Of a DNA stretch of 64,000 nucleotides, positions 20,965-32,280 are shown one piece after another. A program made the translations under genes and the position numbers. The notes below the pieces were generated by a model that did no database searches, was not told where the DNA came from, and saw only the letters and a list, made by a program, of their open reading frames with translations. The stretch lies in NCBI GenBank assembly GCA_033239125.1, contig BSWB01000004.1, positions 62,371,501 to 62,435,500 of the forward strand. The letters are read 5' to 3'. This DNA comes from Fagopyrum homotropicum. Its lineage: Eukaryota > Streptophyta > Magnoliopsida > Caryophyllales > Polygonaceae. Numbering within the stretch: the first letter of the stretch is position 1; each line of letters starts with the position of its first letter.

Positions 20965-21270
20965 GTTCAGATGAACATACTTACTCCGATTCCAGTTCAG
21001 ATGAACATACCTACATCGCACAATATTAACATCCGGAGACGAGGAACCAGCACACAAGTCTTACTATACCGATGTACTACGGGTCTGGGGTCGGTTGGGT
21101 TGAGCGGATTTATGGGCTGGAGTGCTGGGCCGGGTTGCACAGCTGTTGGATGTGGGATAGAGGTAGTGGATGGGCCTGGGTTAGAAAGCGGACCAAGAGA
21201 GGTATTTGGGCCGGAAAAAGGTGAAGGTTGAGGGAGTGAGTCCGAGAAGAAGTTCGGCCATGTGCCTCAT

Positions 21271-21363
21271 CTCGTCTAGGGGTTTAAGCACGAAGATTTT
21301 AGACGTTGCAAAACCTTTAGGCTCTCGTATAGGGGTTTAAGCACGAAAAATTTAGACGTCGCA
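21271..21363 (+). repeat. Two 40-bp direct repeats upstream of the PPR gene
   Basis: The units 21271-21310 and 21324-21363 share 'aggggtttaagcacgaa' and 'tttagacgt' and differ at a few positions. A partial third copy, 'tataggggtttaagca', is at 20881-20896, exactly where the circle-type duplication ends. They lie 78-170 bp ahead of the PPR start codon. A promoter function is possible but unproven. Confidence 0.65.
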
Positions 21364-21440
21364 CTCATACAAACGAAGATTTTGCCCGTGCATTTGATGC
21401 TGTCGCCGGTGCAACTTCAATCGGCAACTTCAATCGCCCG

Positions 21441-23732
21441 ATGTGTTCCCAGTTCCTGGGGGTTTCAGCAATAAGGTCAGCAGGCCGATTTCGGATAGCC
21501 AGTTCCTTCAATTTCATTCGTCTGAACTCGAATTCAGCCCTTGCCTATGTGAATTCGACCTACTCCGATTCCAGTTCTGATGAACAGATCTATTGTTCAC
21601 AAAATAATCAATCCATTTTTGGTGATATCTTGTTTGGTTGGGATAAACAAGAGGTAGCAGTGCTCTTATACAGCTTGAGATGGAATCCCGAGCAGGCTCT
21701 CTCCTTGTTTTACAATCTCAAACAGCATGGATTTGGACATAATGTCGAATCATATGTCGGAATCGTTAGAATAGCTTGTGAGCATGGAATGGGAAGGAAG
21801 ATAGAAGCTTTGTTGTCCGAGGTTATGAAGCTGGGTGAAATTGAATTGGGTTTCGGGATCAATCACCTCATTGAAGCTCTTTTGCAGAGGCTTGAGGAAG
21901 AGGAAGACTCCATTATGTTGGTTCGAGTGCTCGGAGCGTTGCTCAAGGCTTTTACTGGTTTACGCATGTATGATAAAGCTATTGATCTGCTGTTCCAATC
22001 AAGGAGGAAGGCATTTGTACCTTGTATATTGTCGTGTAATTTTCTGCTTAATCGGTTGATTGAAGATGACCTAGTGGATATGTCCGTTGCTGTGTATAAG
22101 CAGCTAAAGAGGTTGGGGTTGACCCCTAATGTATATACTTACACTATTCTAATGAAGGCTTACTGTAAGAAGGGTTGTTTAGAAGAAGCGTGTGAGATTT
22201 TCAAGGAGATGAAAGAAGCTAATGTGATTCCTGATGAATTTACTTACACCACTTTCATTGAAGGACTTTGTTTACAGGGAATGACGACTAAGGGGTATGA
22301 AGTGCTCAAAGATTGGAGGGCATCTGTTGTTCTTTTTGATATGTTTGCTTATACTGTAGTTATCCGTGGCTTTTGTGGTGAGATGAAGTTAGATAGAGCA
22401 GAGGAAGCTCTCTGTGACATTGAAAGCCAAGGATTGACCCCTGACGTATATTGTTTCAGTGCTTTGATACATGCATATTACAAGTGTGGGAACTTTGAGA
22501 AAGTTTTGCATCTCCATCAGTCAATGGTGGATAAAGGAGTGAAAACAAATTGTGTTATTGTCAGTTCTGTGCTTCAGAGCTTATGCTGTGAGGGATTGGC
22601 TTCAGAAGCTGTTTTGTGTTTTAAATATTTTAAGGGCTTAGGTATACACCTTGATAATATATCATATAATGTTATGGTAGATGCTTTATGTAAAGTTGGT
22701 AAGGTAGATGAAGCTGAAGAGCTTGTTAGCCAGATGGAGAGTGACAATATGGGTCTAGATGTAATTCACTACTCAACATTGATTAATGGGTATTGTCTGG
22801 CAGGGAAAATTTCTGAAGCTGAAAGGATTTTTGAGAAAATGAAGGGGATACTGAAGCCTGATATAGTTACGTACAATATACTTGTCGGGGCTTATTGTAG
22901 AAATGGTCTTGTAAAGAATGCTTTAAGTCTTATCCAGTTGATGCAGGAGGAACAGGGTTGGAAGCCGGATGCTGTGATGTACAAAGTGATTATTGAAGGC
23001 TTATGCATCAGTGGGAAGGTTAAAGAGGCCGAATCAGTTTTTGTCAAGTTATATAACCAAGGGATTACCTTGGATAAGAAATGTTACTATAAGTTATTGG
23101 ACAGTCTTTTGAAGGAAGGTGAGTATGAAAAAGCAGTTTTCCTTACAAAATCCGTAATTATGGAAAAATTTCCATGCTTGAGGATGTGTTCCAAGCTCAT
23201 ATCCTCACTTTGTGAGATTGGAGACGTGGGAACTGCAGGAGAGATATTTGATGACTGGGTTGGACGAGGATTAGAAGTTGATGTCATCATGTACACAATA
23301 ATGATAGATGGATATTGCAAGGCGAATTGCAGGCTAAAGGCAAGTGCTCTCTTTAAGGATATGAAGCTTAGAGGGATCAAGCCTGACATCATCACCTACA
23401 CAGTTGTCGTAGATGGTTGCTTGCACAATTTGTCAGCTTTGTGGAGTGAGATGGTTGATTTGAATATTAATCCTGATGTTGTTTATTATACCGTTTTGAT
23501 TGTCAAGCATTGCGATCACAAGCTTGACAATGTGGTTAATTGTTTTAAGAAAATGATGGAAGGGGGATTAGAGCCTGACATTGTGATGTATACTGCTCTT
23601 CTTTCTGCCTATGTTAAAAGAGAGGATGTAGATGGAGCTCTTACCCTCATTGGTTTCATGCTGAAAAAGGGTGTTCATCAAGACAATATCACCAAGTCAT
23701 TATGGCACTCTAGTGTCAATACACTATATTGA
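21441..23732 (+). CDS. P-class pentatricopeptide repeat protein (probably mitochondrial)
   Basis: An intact, intronless 763-residue protein and the only complete host-type gene in the window. The N-terminus (about residues 1-32) is rich in Arg and Ser without acidic residues, as in mitochondrial presequences. From about residue 190 to 740 tandem 35-residue PPR motifs are visible ('TPNVYTYTILMKAYCKKGCLEEA', 'KPDIVTYNILVGAYCRNGLVKNA' and others), roughly 14-15 in all, with no E or DYW extension, so it is P-class. Such proteins bind organellar RNA sequence-specifically. Overall form and the 'NITKSLW' tail resemble the Arabidopsis At2g26790-type protein (about 800 residues), but I cannot prove orthology. 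The start is the first ATG of the frame and gives a credible presequence. Retrotransposon debris lies on both sides. Confidence 0.93.
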   Translation: MCSQFLGVSAIRSAGRFRIASSFNFIRLNSNSALAYVNSTYSDSSSDEQIYCSQNNQSIFGDILFGWDKQEVAVLLYSLRWNPEQALSLFYNLKQHGFGHNVESYVGIVRIACEHGMGRKIEALLSEVMKLGEIELGFGINHLIEALLQRLEEEEDSIMLVRVLGALLKAFTGLRMYDKAIDLLFQSRRKAFVPCILSCNFLLNRLIEDDLVDMSVAVYKQLKRLGLTPNVYTYTILMKAYCKKGCLEEACEIFKEMKEANVIPDEFTYTTFIEGLCLQGMTTKGYEVLKDWRASVVLFDMFAYTVVIRGFCGEMKLDRAEEALCDIESQGLTPDVYCFSALIHAYYKCGNFEKVLHLHQSMVDKGVKTNCVIVSSVLQSLCCEGLASEAVLCFKYFKGLGIHLDNISYNVMVDALCKVGKVDEAEELVSQMESDNMGLDVIHYSTLINGYCLAGKISEAERIFEKMKGILKPDIVTYNILVGAYCRNGLVKNALSLIQLMQEEQGWKPDAVMYKVIIEGLCISGKVKEAESVFVKLYNQGITLDKKCYYKLLDSLLKEGEYEKAVFLTKSVIMEKFPCLRMCSKLISSLCEIGDVGTAGEIFDDWVGRGLEVDVIMYTIMIDGYCKANCRLKASALFKDMKLRGIKPDIITYTVVVDGCLHNLSALWSEMVDLNINPDVVYYTVLIVKHCDHKLDNVVNCFKKMMEGGLEPDIVMYTALLSAYVKREDVDGALTLIGFMLKKGVHQDNITKSLWHSSVNTLY

Positions 23733-26415
23733 AGGTGATACTTCATTCTTTTAGTGGGGAACAAAAAAATATCATTTATGAACTAACTTCTAAAAAGATT
23801 AATTTTATCTAGTTAATAATAAAAACCATTATAAGCCCTACATTCTCGGTCTAATGTCACCCTTTTGAAATAAAAAAAAATAGTGATATCAACCCTAAAA
23901 CCTTCTACCTAGCTTTAGAGATAGGAATTTGTACTGGCAAGGAACATATTTTGTCTTGCTTGAAACATGCGGAAAGTTGGCGTCATTCACGTGTCCTTGA
24001 AAAGAAGTAAGTAGAAACATATGAATTGGGAATGGTGAATTTAACAAGTCATTGAACCTGCAATTGTCTGTTTGCTTTCTCAAGTGCTTATATTTTAATT
24101 ATTTCTATTGTGTAATGTCTTAAAAATATATGGAACTGTATACTTTGATCCATATGTTGATCTCATGATTTGTATTCTGTGCTCATATTTGAATATTGTG
24201 AAGTTGTAGTTTTGAATCCAGACTGTTGATAATCTGATTGCTTATATATTCTAAGGAATTTTTCATTTCATATTTGATTTTATCCACTCGGATGGTAATA
24301 AAAGATGTGCTTTAATGTTGGCCATACCTGCACTTGTATCATAATGGTACTTGTCTTTTCTGAATCTTTCAACTCAGGGATTTAGTCATGGCTGTATCAC
24401 CACTTGCATTTTGGACGTACACTTCTTCTTTCGGCCATCTCCTTGGTTACAGGGTTCAGAAATTAAACTGAGAGTGCAAATGGAGGTCAATCTGTTGCTT
24501 CTGTACACAGCCAAATGAATAATATTCACGTGGACATGCAGATGCTTATGGCATCACTCAGACAGAGTGAGGGGTCTTCCCTTTTGTGGTTATGTACATT
24601 ATATGTCTGACCCTTACAACCCCATTCTCGCCGGAACATCTTAGCAGAATGTGAGAAGCAGAATGTGAGAAGCAGAGACTACCTGGGAAAGTACTCTTGG
24701 TTAAGGCAACAGCACCTTTAAGCTAGTCTATGTTGGCCATCGTTGCGTCATGTTTCCGTCTTCTGACTCCACTTTCCTGCTTAACAGTTTGGCTGGAAAT
24801 CAAATCACTACAGCAAGGTGATAACTGCTTGATTTAAAGAAAATAAAATTCCCAATCAAACTCGTCTCTCGCGTTGATTGTACTATTTATGTTGCAGTTT
24901 CAGTCAATCTCCCTTGTGGAGAGAGATTTTATTTGCTAGTTGAGCTGCACATAGGACGTCCTCAGAATCTTATCTGGTTTCTGTTATCGGAATGTCGCAG
25001 TATGTATATGAAACCATCCATTCATCAGAATTAGGGAAGCTGAAAAAGAAAATAGTATGAAGCTAGATAGTCTCCCTGGAAATTGATTCATTATCTCTCC
25101 ATTTGTTTGGATGTCTGGCTCAACCTCTTTTCATTGCACTTTTTCATAAACGGCAGAACTGTCTGTTAAATAAATTGGTTTTTAGATGCTAGGAATCAGG
25201 TTATAAGTTTTCTGGTCACTGTAATTGTACTCAATTCAAAAGAACCATTATGTATACAGGTCAAGTTTTATTTTGTTTTTTTGGTTAATCAAAATAATTT
25301 CTTTTCGTCTTTAAAGTATTTTGTGTTGTCATTTCCACGTGAGCCCTTCCTTCAGAGATAATCTCTTGGCCATTGTAGAGTGTATACTGAAGATGCTTAT
25401 TTGCTTCTTCTGTTCAGTGTTTATGTTTGAAGATTGATTTATATGGTTAAAAATAGAACTATTATGTTTAAAGATTGATTTATATTATTGGATATAGAAT
25501 CTTCCTATTTCCTCGAGCACTATGCACAAAATTTTGATTGAAATAGAATTGGATTTGCCTCAGGAAGCTAAGGTGCCTTTTCATAATATTGTATCATCTA
25601 GGCTAAAAAAGTGTTTCTGTAAGAAAGTGTGCCTTTTCATTTAGATTTCGTGTAGTTCTTTTTTGGTGTGTTAGCTGGTGTAATTTTTTGTTCGCGTAAT
25701 TTTTATGTGTTATTTTGTGCAATTTGTGGTATATTTTGTGCAAGTGTTTGTGTGTTATTTCGTATAAATGTTATTGAATTATTCCGTGCAATTATTTGGT
25801 GTGTTAACTTGGCTAACTTTTTTGTTAGTGTAAATTTCCATGTATGGTTTTGGCCATGTGTTATTTTCTGTAATTTGGTGATGTATTATTTTGTGTAACA
25901 TGTTTGTGTGTTAGTTCCTGCAAATTTTATTGTGTTTTTCTGTGTAATTCTTTGGTGTGGGTTAGTTTGTATAAGTTTTTGTTTGTGTAAACTTTGGTGT
26001 TTCTTTTATGTAGGTGTTTGTGTGTCAATTCGGGTAAAATCTGTGCTTATGAAAACATAAGAAAATCACAAGATAAAACTTATTTGATAGGTGACCACGG
26101 TTCCAAACTCCATGACTACATACTTGTGTAATTTTGTTTTAATTAATTTAAAAAAAAAACTATTTAACGGTATTTTACTATTTACACAAAGCTATAGTCT
26201 AATGACCAATTATAACTTTAAAATGACACACTTACTCCAGTTTCCTCATGAAAGGTCTACTGATAATTTTGAAGGAGTTTAAAACAACACAGCTCTTTAA
26301 ATATGGATATTTTGTTGAAGGGTCTGTCTTCAGTATCTAAGTTGCTGTATGAGTTCTCAAATAAAATTTGATTGCAGGTTGACTATTTTTATAATTGGTA
26401 ATATTTCTCTTATAG
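23733..26415. other. Intergenic DNA with a degenerate tandem repeat
   Basis: It contains the PPR 3' flank (AT-rich, no clear poly(A) signal chosen) and no coding frame I can support. From about 25660 to 26040 a loose repeat of 'gtgtgttattttgtgtaa'-like units (25-40 bp) occurs, probably a decayed transposon. Earlier exons of the spatacsin-like pseudogene may be hidden here, but I could not recognise any. Confidence 0.5.
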
Positions 26416-29400
26416 TGATGCCCCATTGGTGAAGGCAAGTGATATTGCTACCCAGATTGCAAACAATGTTGGTGCTGCTGACGAAGCATTAAATTCTCTG
26501 CTGGTAAATTTGCAGTTGTCTACATTATCTTATAACTGGAAAAATTCCAAAGCGGCAGCGGCTTTTTGATCCACTTTCACCGCCTTCTGGATTTGTCAGT
26601 ATTCACAGTTCCGATGCCAGAGTATCTGCTGAAGAGACTAAGGAAATAATGGCTGGGGAAGAAGCGAAAGAAACAAGTAGTTTTGATGAATGGTCTGCTT
26701 CCTAGCAGAATAATTTCTGTACTTCGTCAACAGCAGCAGTTTCTTCCTTTACTAAGAGCCTTTAAAATGTTTCTTCCCTCATCTCCACTGTTGTCTTTCA
26801 TCCGTGCACTTCAGGTTTGTCTACTGATCCAGAATCTTCTGCAGTCTAGCATACGTCTAAAAACTTAAGTATTTTGGTTTATTTGAGTTTTTACCTTTTA
26901 TATATTATATAGTATACACTGCCTAGCGTCAAATGTATTTTGACTGATTTTCATGTTTTGAGCTGCACTAACTTGAGAAAGTAGTAACCTAATCCTATCA
27001 GCATGTATTTTTAGTTTGATCCAACTCCTGATACATCTGTGGACTGTAGCTGCTTCTCAAGAATTAAGATAATGAGATATATGTGTTTTGTGGGCTTTAC
27101 AATTGGTAGTTGGTTGAGAAGTTGATAACTGCAATTTTCAATTGCTTCATATACTGAACAAGCCTATCCAAAATCAGACTTTGTTCCCGTTTTGGATCAG
27201 TTTTTTCGAACGGCTATCACAATTGTTCCTTTTATGTTTTCTTCATTTGTAGAAGCTTTAGAATCTTAGATTGACAACAAAATTATGTAAACTGCTCCTT
27301 AAGCAATAATATCATGTGATATGCTCTTGGGTGGACAGTATTGGTTAGATAATCCATGTTTTCATCATAATAATGTCGTTAAGGTAAACATATGTTTATA
27401 ACTTTATTAGCTTATAAGCACCTTGTTTGCACGAATGAGTATTTTTTTCAACACAAATGAACACATTGCCCCAAGCAAAATCCTAATTGTGTTACTTCTG
27501 TACATAGAATTATGTCATATATATTAACAATTAAACTGAAGTATTAAGCCTACAACCAAGAACTGAACTTCTATAGATGGGACTATGACATTTTCATCTT
27601 TTATACTCTGTCCTGGCACTTACCCAAATGCGTCTATCTGAAGCTTCTGCACATCTAGGGTCATTTTCAGCAGAATTAAAGAACCAGCAGTTCTGCATCA
27701 TGGATAAGCTCCACTGCTTCAAAAGCAGCAAATCCTTTGAAATTGTCCATCTCCTTCTGAGAAATGATGTTTATTGCAGCCTCCTGTAGAAACAAACTTT
27801 GGGGACAGCAGATCTGCTACCACATATTACCGACAGTGATACTGGAAGATCAATTTAGCTGAACTTGTAATACGCAAAAATGATGATATTCTGTTAGGAA
27901 ATAATACATTAGATGATGCTTCCCTTTTAATTGCACTGGAAAAGAATGGGCATTGGGAGCAAGCTTGTATCTGAGCCCAACAGTTGGAGGCAATGGTCAA
28001 CAATGAAAGTGTGCCACTCACCATTTTACTGAAACTCAGGTGAATAATCGCTCTTGTACTTATCACATATAGGTATTCAATCTCTGTACTTTTTATATTG
28101 ATCTATATGTCTTTATTATTTGTGTCTATGGGGGCTAGGGCTGCTGTGATACTCCTAGTTTTAACATTTATGTATAGTTCTACCTCCACTGAAAAGCCTA
28201 GCAGTATGATGGATTGGTAAATTCAGTCCCAAAGAAAAACCCTAAAATGCAAAACCAATGAAAAGGATAACCAAAATCAACCCTGGGTCTCCAGTGATGT
28301 ATTTTTGCTCGCACAATGATAAAAGACTGTACAAATGCAGACATACTAGGAGAATGCAAATAATTATAGAGCACACACCATTTACTGTTAGGGCCTATCT
28401 CTTATCAATTTTCTCACAGCTTCACCTGTTTTTGCATTCTACAGAACATATCCACAAATATCTTTTTTCCGTACATATTGAGTTCTAACTTCAAATTTTG
28501 ATTGGCAGTTGCATCCAGAAGTGTCCGTTAACCATTTGACCTACATTAGTTTCTTTTCGTAATATTTATGCAGACATTGGAATTATTTTCCTTGTTCAAT
28601 TAATCTGCTGTATCATTAAATATATATCCCAATATCATATCATACTTTTCTCCTTGGGGAAAATGTTTTTCTTAGTCTTAAGTGAGTCCTCCCTGAGTGA
28701 CTATTATCATGTGTCTGCAATATAATTCATTTTGTACATCTATTGTAAACATCAGAAATATATAATTCCCATGGTATCAAGTCAAGTTGATATTCTAATT
28801 CCTTGTCTTCTTATGTTTTATCATATTCCGGCTGAATCCATGGTAGCAGAAGAGCGAGTTGCTCTTTGGGGTCACTGTCAGACCTTATTTATAACAAATT
28901 CCTTTCCTACATTGCAGGTAAATATTGTTTAGGACATTTAAATTTCAGGAACTTGTACATATTTCTTTATTTTGATGATGGATAACCTGCTTTCTCTGCA
29001 GGCTGCTTTATTCTTCTCAAAACATGCAGAGGCTGTGGAAAGAGATCTTTCACTGCAATGGTTGAGTGGGATGATCACTCATTCCAATCCGTAAGTATAA
29101 ACTTAACTGCATAAGGTTGCCGCCTATGATGCACGGACACTTCTAGAAGGCGGCGTGTCCCGTGTCATGCCGTGTCGGAAACGGGGACACAACCGGACAC
29201 GGCTCGGACACGGTCAAATATGACCGGACACGGTCAAGACACGTTTCCAAGGTAGGACACGGTGAGGACGTGGATTGTGTCCGGTCAAGACATGATCAAC
29301 GAAATAAAAACTTATATACCGTAGTATTTTTACTTCAATCCCATTTTTTCCGACTAAACTTAGCTCCACATGGCCACCTGCGAGATTGTGGTTGTCGAAA

Positions 29401-30113
29401 GTAGGACACCGATCTTCTTCTCCGGCTCTAACGTTGAACTGTTGTTCCGCCGGCCGACTCTCTTCTCCATTTTTCTTATGATTTTATAAATTAATTTTGA
29501 ATCTTTGATTATTAATTTATTTTGTAATTTTTATTTGTTGAATGTTGACTATGTTATTCTAATTCTTTCACTTTTTATAATTAACAAATATTTATTATTA
29601 TTTTCCTTTGTTGATCATGTTGTTCAGTTATTGTTGATTTGCAAATGAATGATTCATTCTTCAATTTTGATACTAAGTATGATTATTTCAGATTATAAAA
29701 CTAAATATGTTTATTTCTATGTTTTGTAAGACAGAAAATGTTTGTTCCTAAGCTTTGTCTCAATTATTTTATCATCATGTTAATATTTTTATCAAATCAT
29801 ATATATGTATCTCATTATGATATAGTAATTCTATATTTCAATATCTTTAAAATAATATATTAATTATTTTACTCGCCGTGTTCCCGTTTCCTATATTTTG
29901 AGGATTGTCGCTTCCCCGTTTCTCGTCGTGTCCGTTTCCCGTATCCGTGTCCGTGTCCGTGCATCATAGGTTGCCGTTGCTGGTTAGTTGTTTTTTGAAA
30001 CAAATTTTCTTCTAAATCTTGTATTAGAGTTTGTGAGGGGCATCTTTTACGAGAAATCGAGACTAGAGCATGGCTTTTAGCTGTGAAATCTGAAGCTCAG
30101 GTGAAGAGTGACT
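26416..30113 (+). pseudogene. Spatacsin-like (SPG11 homologue) C-terminal pseudogene, introns retained
   Basis: Decayed exons of a plant spatacsin-like gene (Arabidopsis At4g39420 type; the animal SPG11 family acts in lysosome and autophagy recycling). Blocks in order: 'VKASDIATQIANNVGAADEA' (26416-26503) running to about 26680; 'FLPLLRAFKMFLPSSPLL' (to 26814, donor GT intact); 'QMRLSEASAHLGSFSA' (about 27620-27680); 'TLDDASLLIALEKNGHWEQA' (about 27795-28039); 'ERVALWGHCQTLF' (28831-28917); 'SLQWLSGMITHSNP' (29002-29090); 'LLREIETRAWLLAVKSEAQV' (about 30035-30110). Damage: frameshift near 26550, stops near 26697, 27830 and 27975, and family-conserved segments missing from the sixth and seventh blocks. 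Retained introns show it is a DNA copy or dying gene, not a retrocopy. Confidence 0.75.
29123..29970. mobile_element. Non-autonomous DNA transposon (hAT-like MITE) in a spatacsin-like intron
   Basis: An 848-bp element with perfect 18-bp terminal inverted repeats starting 'cctatgatgcacggacac' and subterminal 'cggacacgg' repeats. It is flanked by 'ttgccg' (29117-29122 and 29971-29976), or by 'ggttgccg' if the terminal GG is counted as target, which would be the 8-bp duplication of hAT elements. No transposase is present. The class is inferred. Confidence 0.75.
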
Positions 30114-30263
30114 GACCCGAAAGACGTTGCCTCTTGAACTGTTTGGCTGTGCATGAAAATGTTAAGAACTGAAAAAACAATGCATGAGTTTATCACTTTT
30201 GTTAGGATGCCTCCTTTTGAATGATGTGTTGCTCCTAGCAAGGTTCTTTTTATAATAATATAA

Positions 30264-30919
30264 AGGGAAATTTCGGATGGTACCTTCGTGGTTTGGGGTT
30301 TTTCGAATTTTTCCCAACAATTTTTTTGAGTTCGGATGGTACCCTTAAGTTTTCGTTTTTTTTCGGATTTGCCCCAGATTCATTAAAAAAATTTCAAATT
30401 CCATTAAAAATATAAAAGAAAATAAAGTAAAATTGAAAATAAATTAAAATAGAAAGAATGATTTATTTATTTTAAAAATAAAGTAAACAGTAATTTTTTT
30501 TAAAAAAAATCAGTATTTTTATTTAAAAATAAATCAATCAGATAATTTTTACAAAATTAAAAAATCAGTGATTTATTTTATTTTAAAAATAAATAAATTG
30601 GATTAGCATTTTTTTAATAAAATCTAAAAATATAAGTGTTATACTTTATTTAAAAAATAAATAAAGGATTTTGTTAAAAAAAAATTTTTAAAAATCACTG
30701 TTTTAATTTATAATTAAAATAAATAAATCAATCTTTATATTTTATTTATTTTTTAATTTTACTTTATTTTCTTATATATTTTTTAATGAAAATTCTTAAT
30801 GAATTTGGGCAAAATCCGGAAAACAACGTAAACTTAAAGGGTACTATCCGAACTCGAAAAAATTATTGGGCAAAATCCGAAAAACTCCAAACTATGAGGG
30901 TACCATCCATAATTTCCCT
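30264..30919. mobile_element. AT-rich MITE with long inverted repeats
   Basis: The outer roughly 110 bp of each end are imperfect reverse complements (left 'agggaaatttcggatggtac', right ending 'accataatttccct' type). The centre is very AT-rich with no coding frame. Target duplication is unclear because the flanks are (TA)-rich. Confidence 0.65.
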
Positions 30920-31014
30920 ATTATAAAGCGTATGCGTCTCCTTTTTCTTTAAGACATTCCCCTATGGAATTGCAGGATGCCTCCTTTTTCTACAGAAATT
31001 GTGAAATTTGATTC

Positions 31015-31160
31015 TATACATGTTACTTGAGCATAGAATGTAGGGGTTTCAATGGATGAGTTTGGGCCGGAGAGTGACACACTCGAATATACATGTTACT
31101 TGAGCATAGAATGTAGGGGTTTCAATGAATGAGTTTGGGCCGGAGAGTGACACACTCGAA
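31015..31160 (+). repeat. 73-bp tandem duplication (two units)
   Basis: The units 31015-31087 and 31088-31160 are identical except for one base (ggatgag versus gaatgag). The high identity implies a recent event. It has no coding content. Confidence 0.85.
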
Positions 31161-31775
31161 TTTGTTTGGCATAATGTCTGCATCTCCGTTCCCACTTGGG
31201 GTTAAAGGTTATCCTCATTTCCATCTTTGTCGGGATCTATTCACGTTGGGGAATCACCATTCCCGGCTAATTTTCTCTATTTATAGTGATCGTCGGTTTT
31301 TTTGTGAGTGGTTCGGTTGAAAATTTCATTTATAAATTTACGAGTTAAATATAGTAACTTATTTATATAAATAATATATTTAACATAAATTGAAAAATAT
31401 TAATTCAATAAAAATATTTATAAATTATGTTTAGCAACTATAAATTATCATTAATTTGTCCCCTTAATCTACTTGTCAGGAATTCCCGTAGTAATCAGCA
31501 ACGGGGATCGGGGAACTATAACCTCATCCTCATGCAGAGAATGACGTTTCACTCAATCCCTATTCTCATCCCATTTATTTTCCCCTTACCGTGACGGTGA
31601 TCCCCTTCGAGATTTTCCGTCGCATTTTGACTAGTGATCTCCTTTGAGATTTCCCGTCGCATTTTGACACCTCTACTAGAGCGAGACATTGAAAACCAAA
31701 TTGTTTAAAATTTGTGATCTTTTCGAAAATATTTCAAAGGCTAAAGTTGTAAAAATAAAGAAATATGTACAAGTT

Positions 31776-32264
31776 CGTCCGAGTAGAGAGAAGCGCCTAC
31801 TAGTTTTGGGCTTCACATCAAAGGGATTGGAAGAAAGGAAGCGACTGTGTGCTTCATTCAGCAACCTAATGGGCCCTACCACTAGTTCGTGACGGGCCCG
31901 GATGCAAGTCTTGATGAGCCCGGATGATTTCTCAAAATGGTTTAAGAACATTTCTAACGGGTTGAGAAAGTAAAAACGGTTTTGCGTATTTTAATTGAGT
32001 AAAAAGCTGACATAAAATAATAAAAATATTGAAGGCCCCGGTGTCACATAAAATGACAAAACGACGGAAAAGTACAAACCAGTCGAGTTCCGGTTTGTCT
32101 CGGAAATAACCGAAAATAAAATTTTCGGATGTTACAAGAAGGAATTTGGATAGCTCAATGTTCCATTGGCGAGAACCTTTCTTCAACCCATATAGAGAAG
32201 GGGGTTGTAAGTGAATCAATAAAGTATCACGTATAGGCTCGAGGTTGTCTGCAATTGCGGTCCG
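31776..32264 (+). repeat. Circularly permuted copy of 20397-20883
   Basis: The copy runs from the position equivalent to 20425 through to 20883, then directly continues with 20397-20426, joined at a shared AGG (32235-32237). Its 489 bp equal the 487-bp unit plus a 2-bp overlap. It includes the LTR tail and the copia reverse transcriptase scrap. The ORFs over it duplicate those at 20253-20868. Confidence 0.8.
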
Positions 32265-32280
32265 CAATTGCAGACAACCT
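32242..32280. repeat. Perfect 39-bp hairpin at the junction
   Basis: Nineteen-base arms (32242-32260 and 32262-32280) are exact reverse complements around a single T. The left arm is the end of the permuted copy; the right arm is its fold-back. A further, less complete direct copy ('gcagttgtctgcaattg') lies near 32337-32353. Confidence 0.85.

Noticed and set aside
20971..21231. 86-aa ORF upstream of the PPR gene
   Set aside because: Built from partial PPR-fragment repeats and GC-rich non-coding DNA; no recognisable protein.
24380..24640. Possible upstream spatacsin-like exons
   Set aside because: Short readable peptides but no segment I could match to the family.
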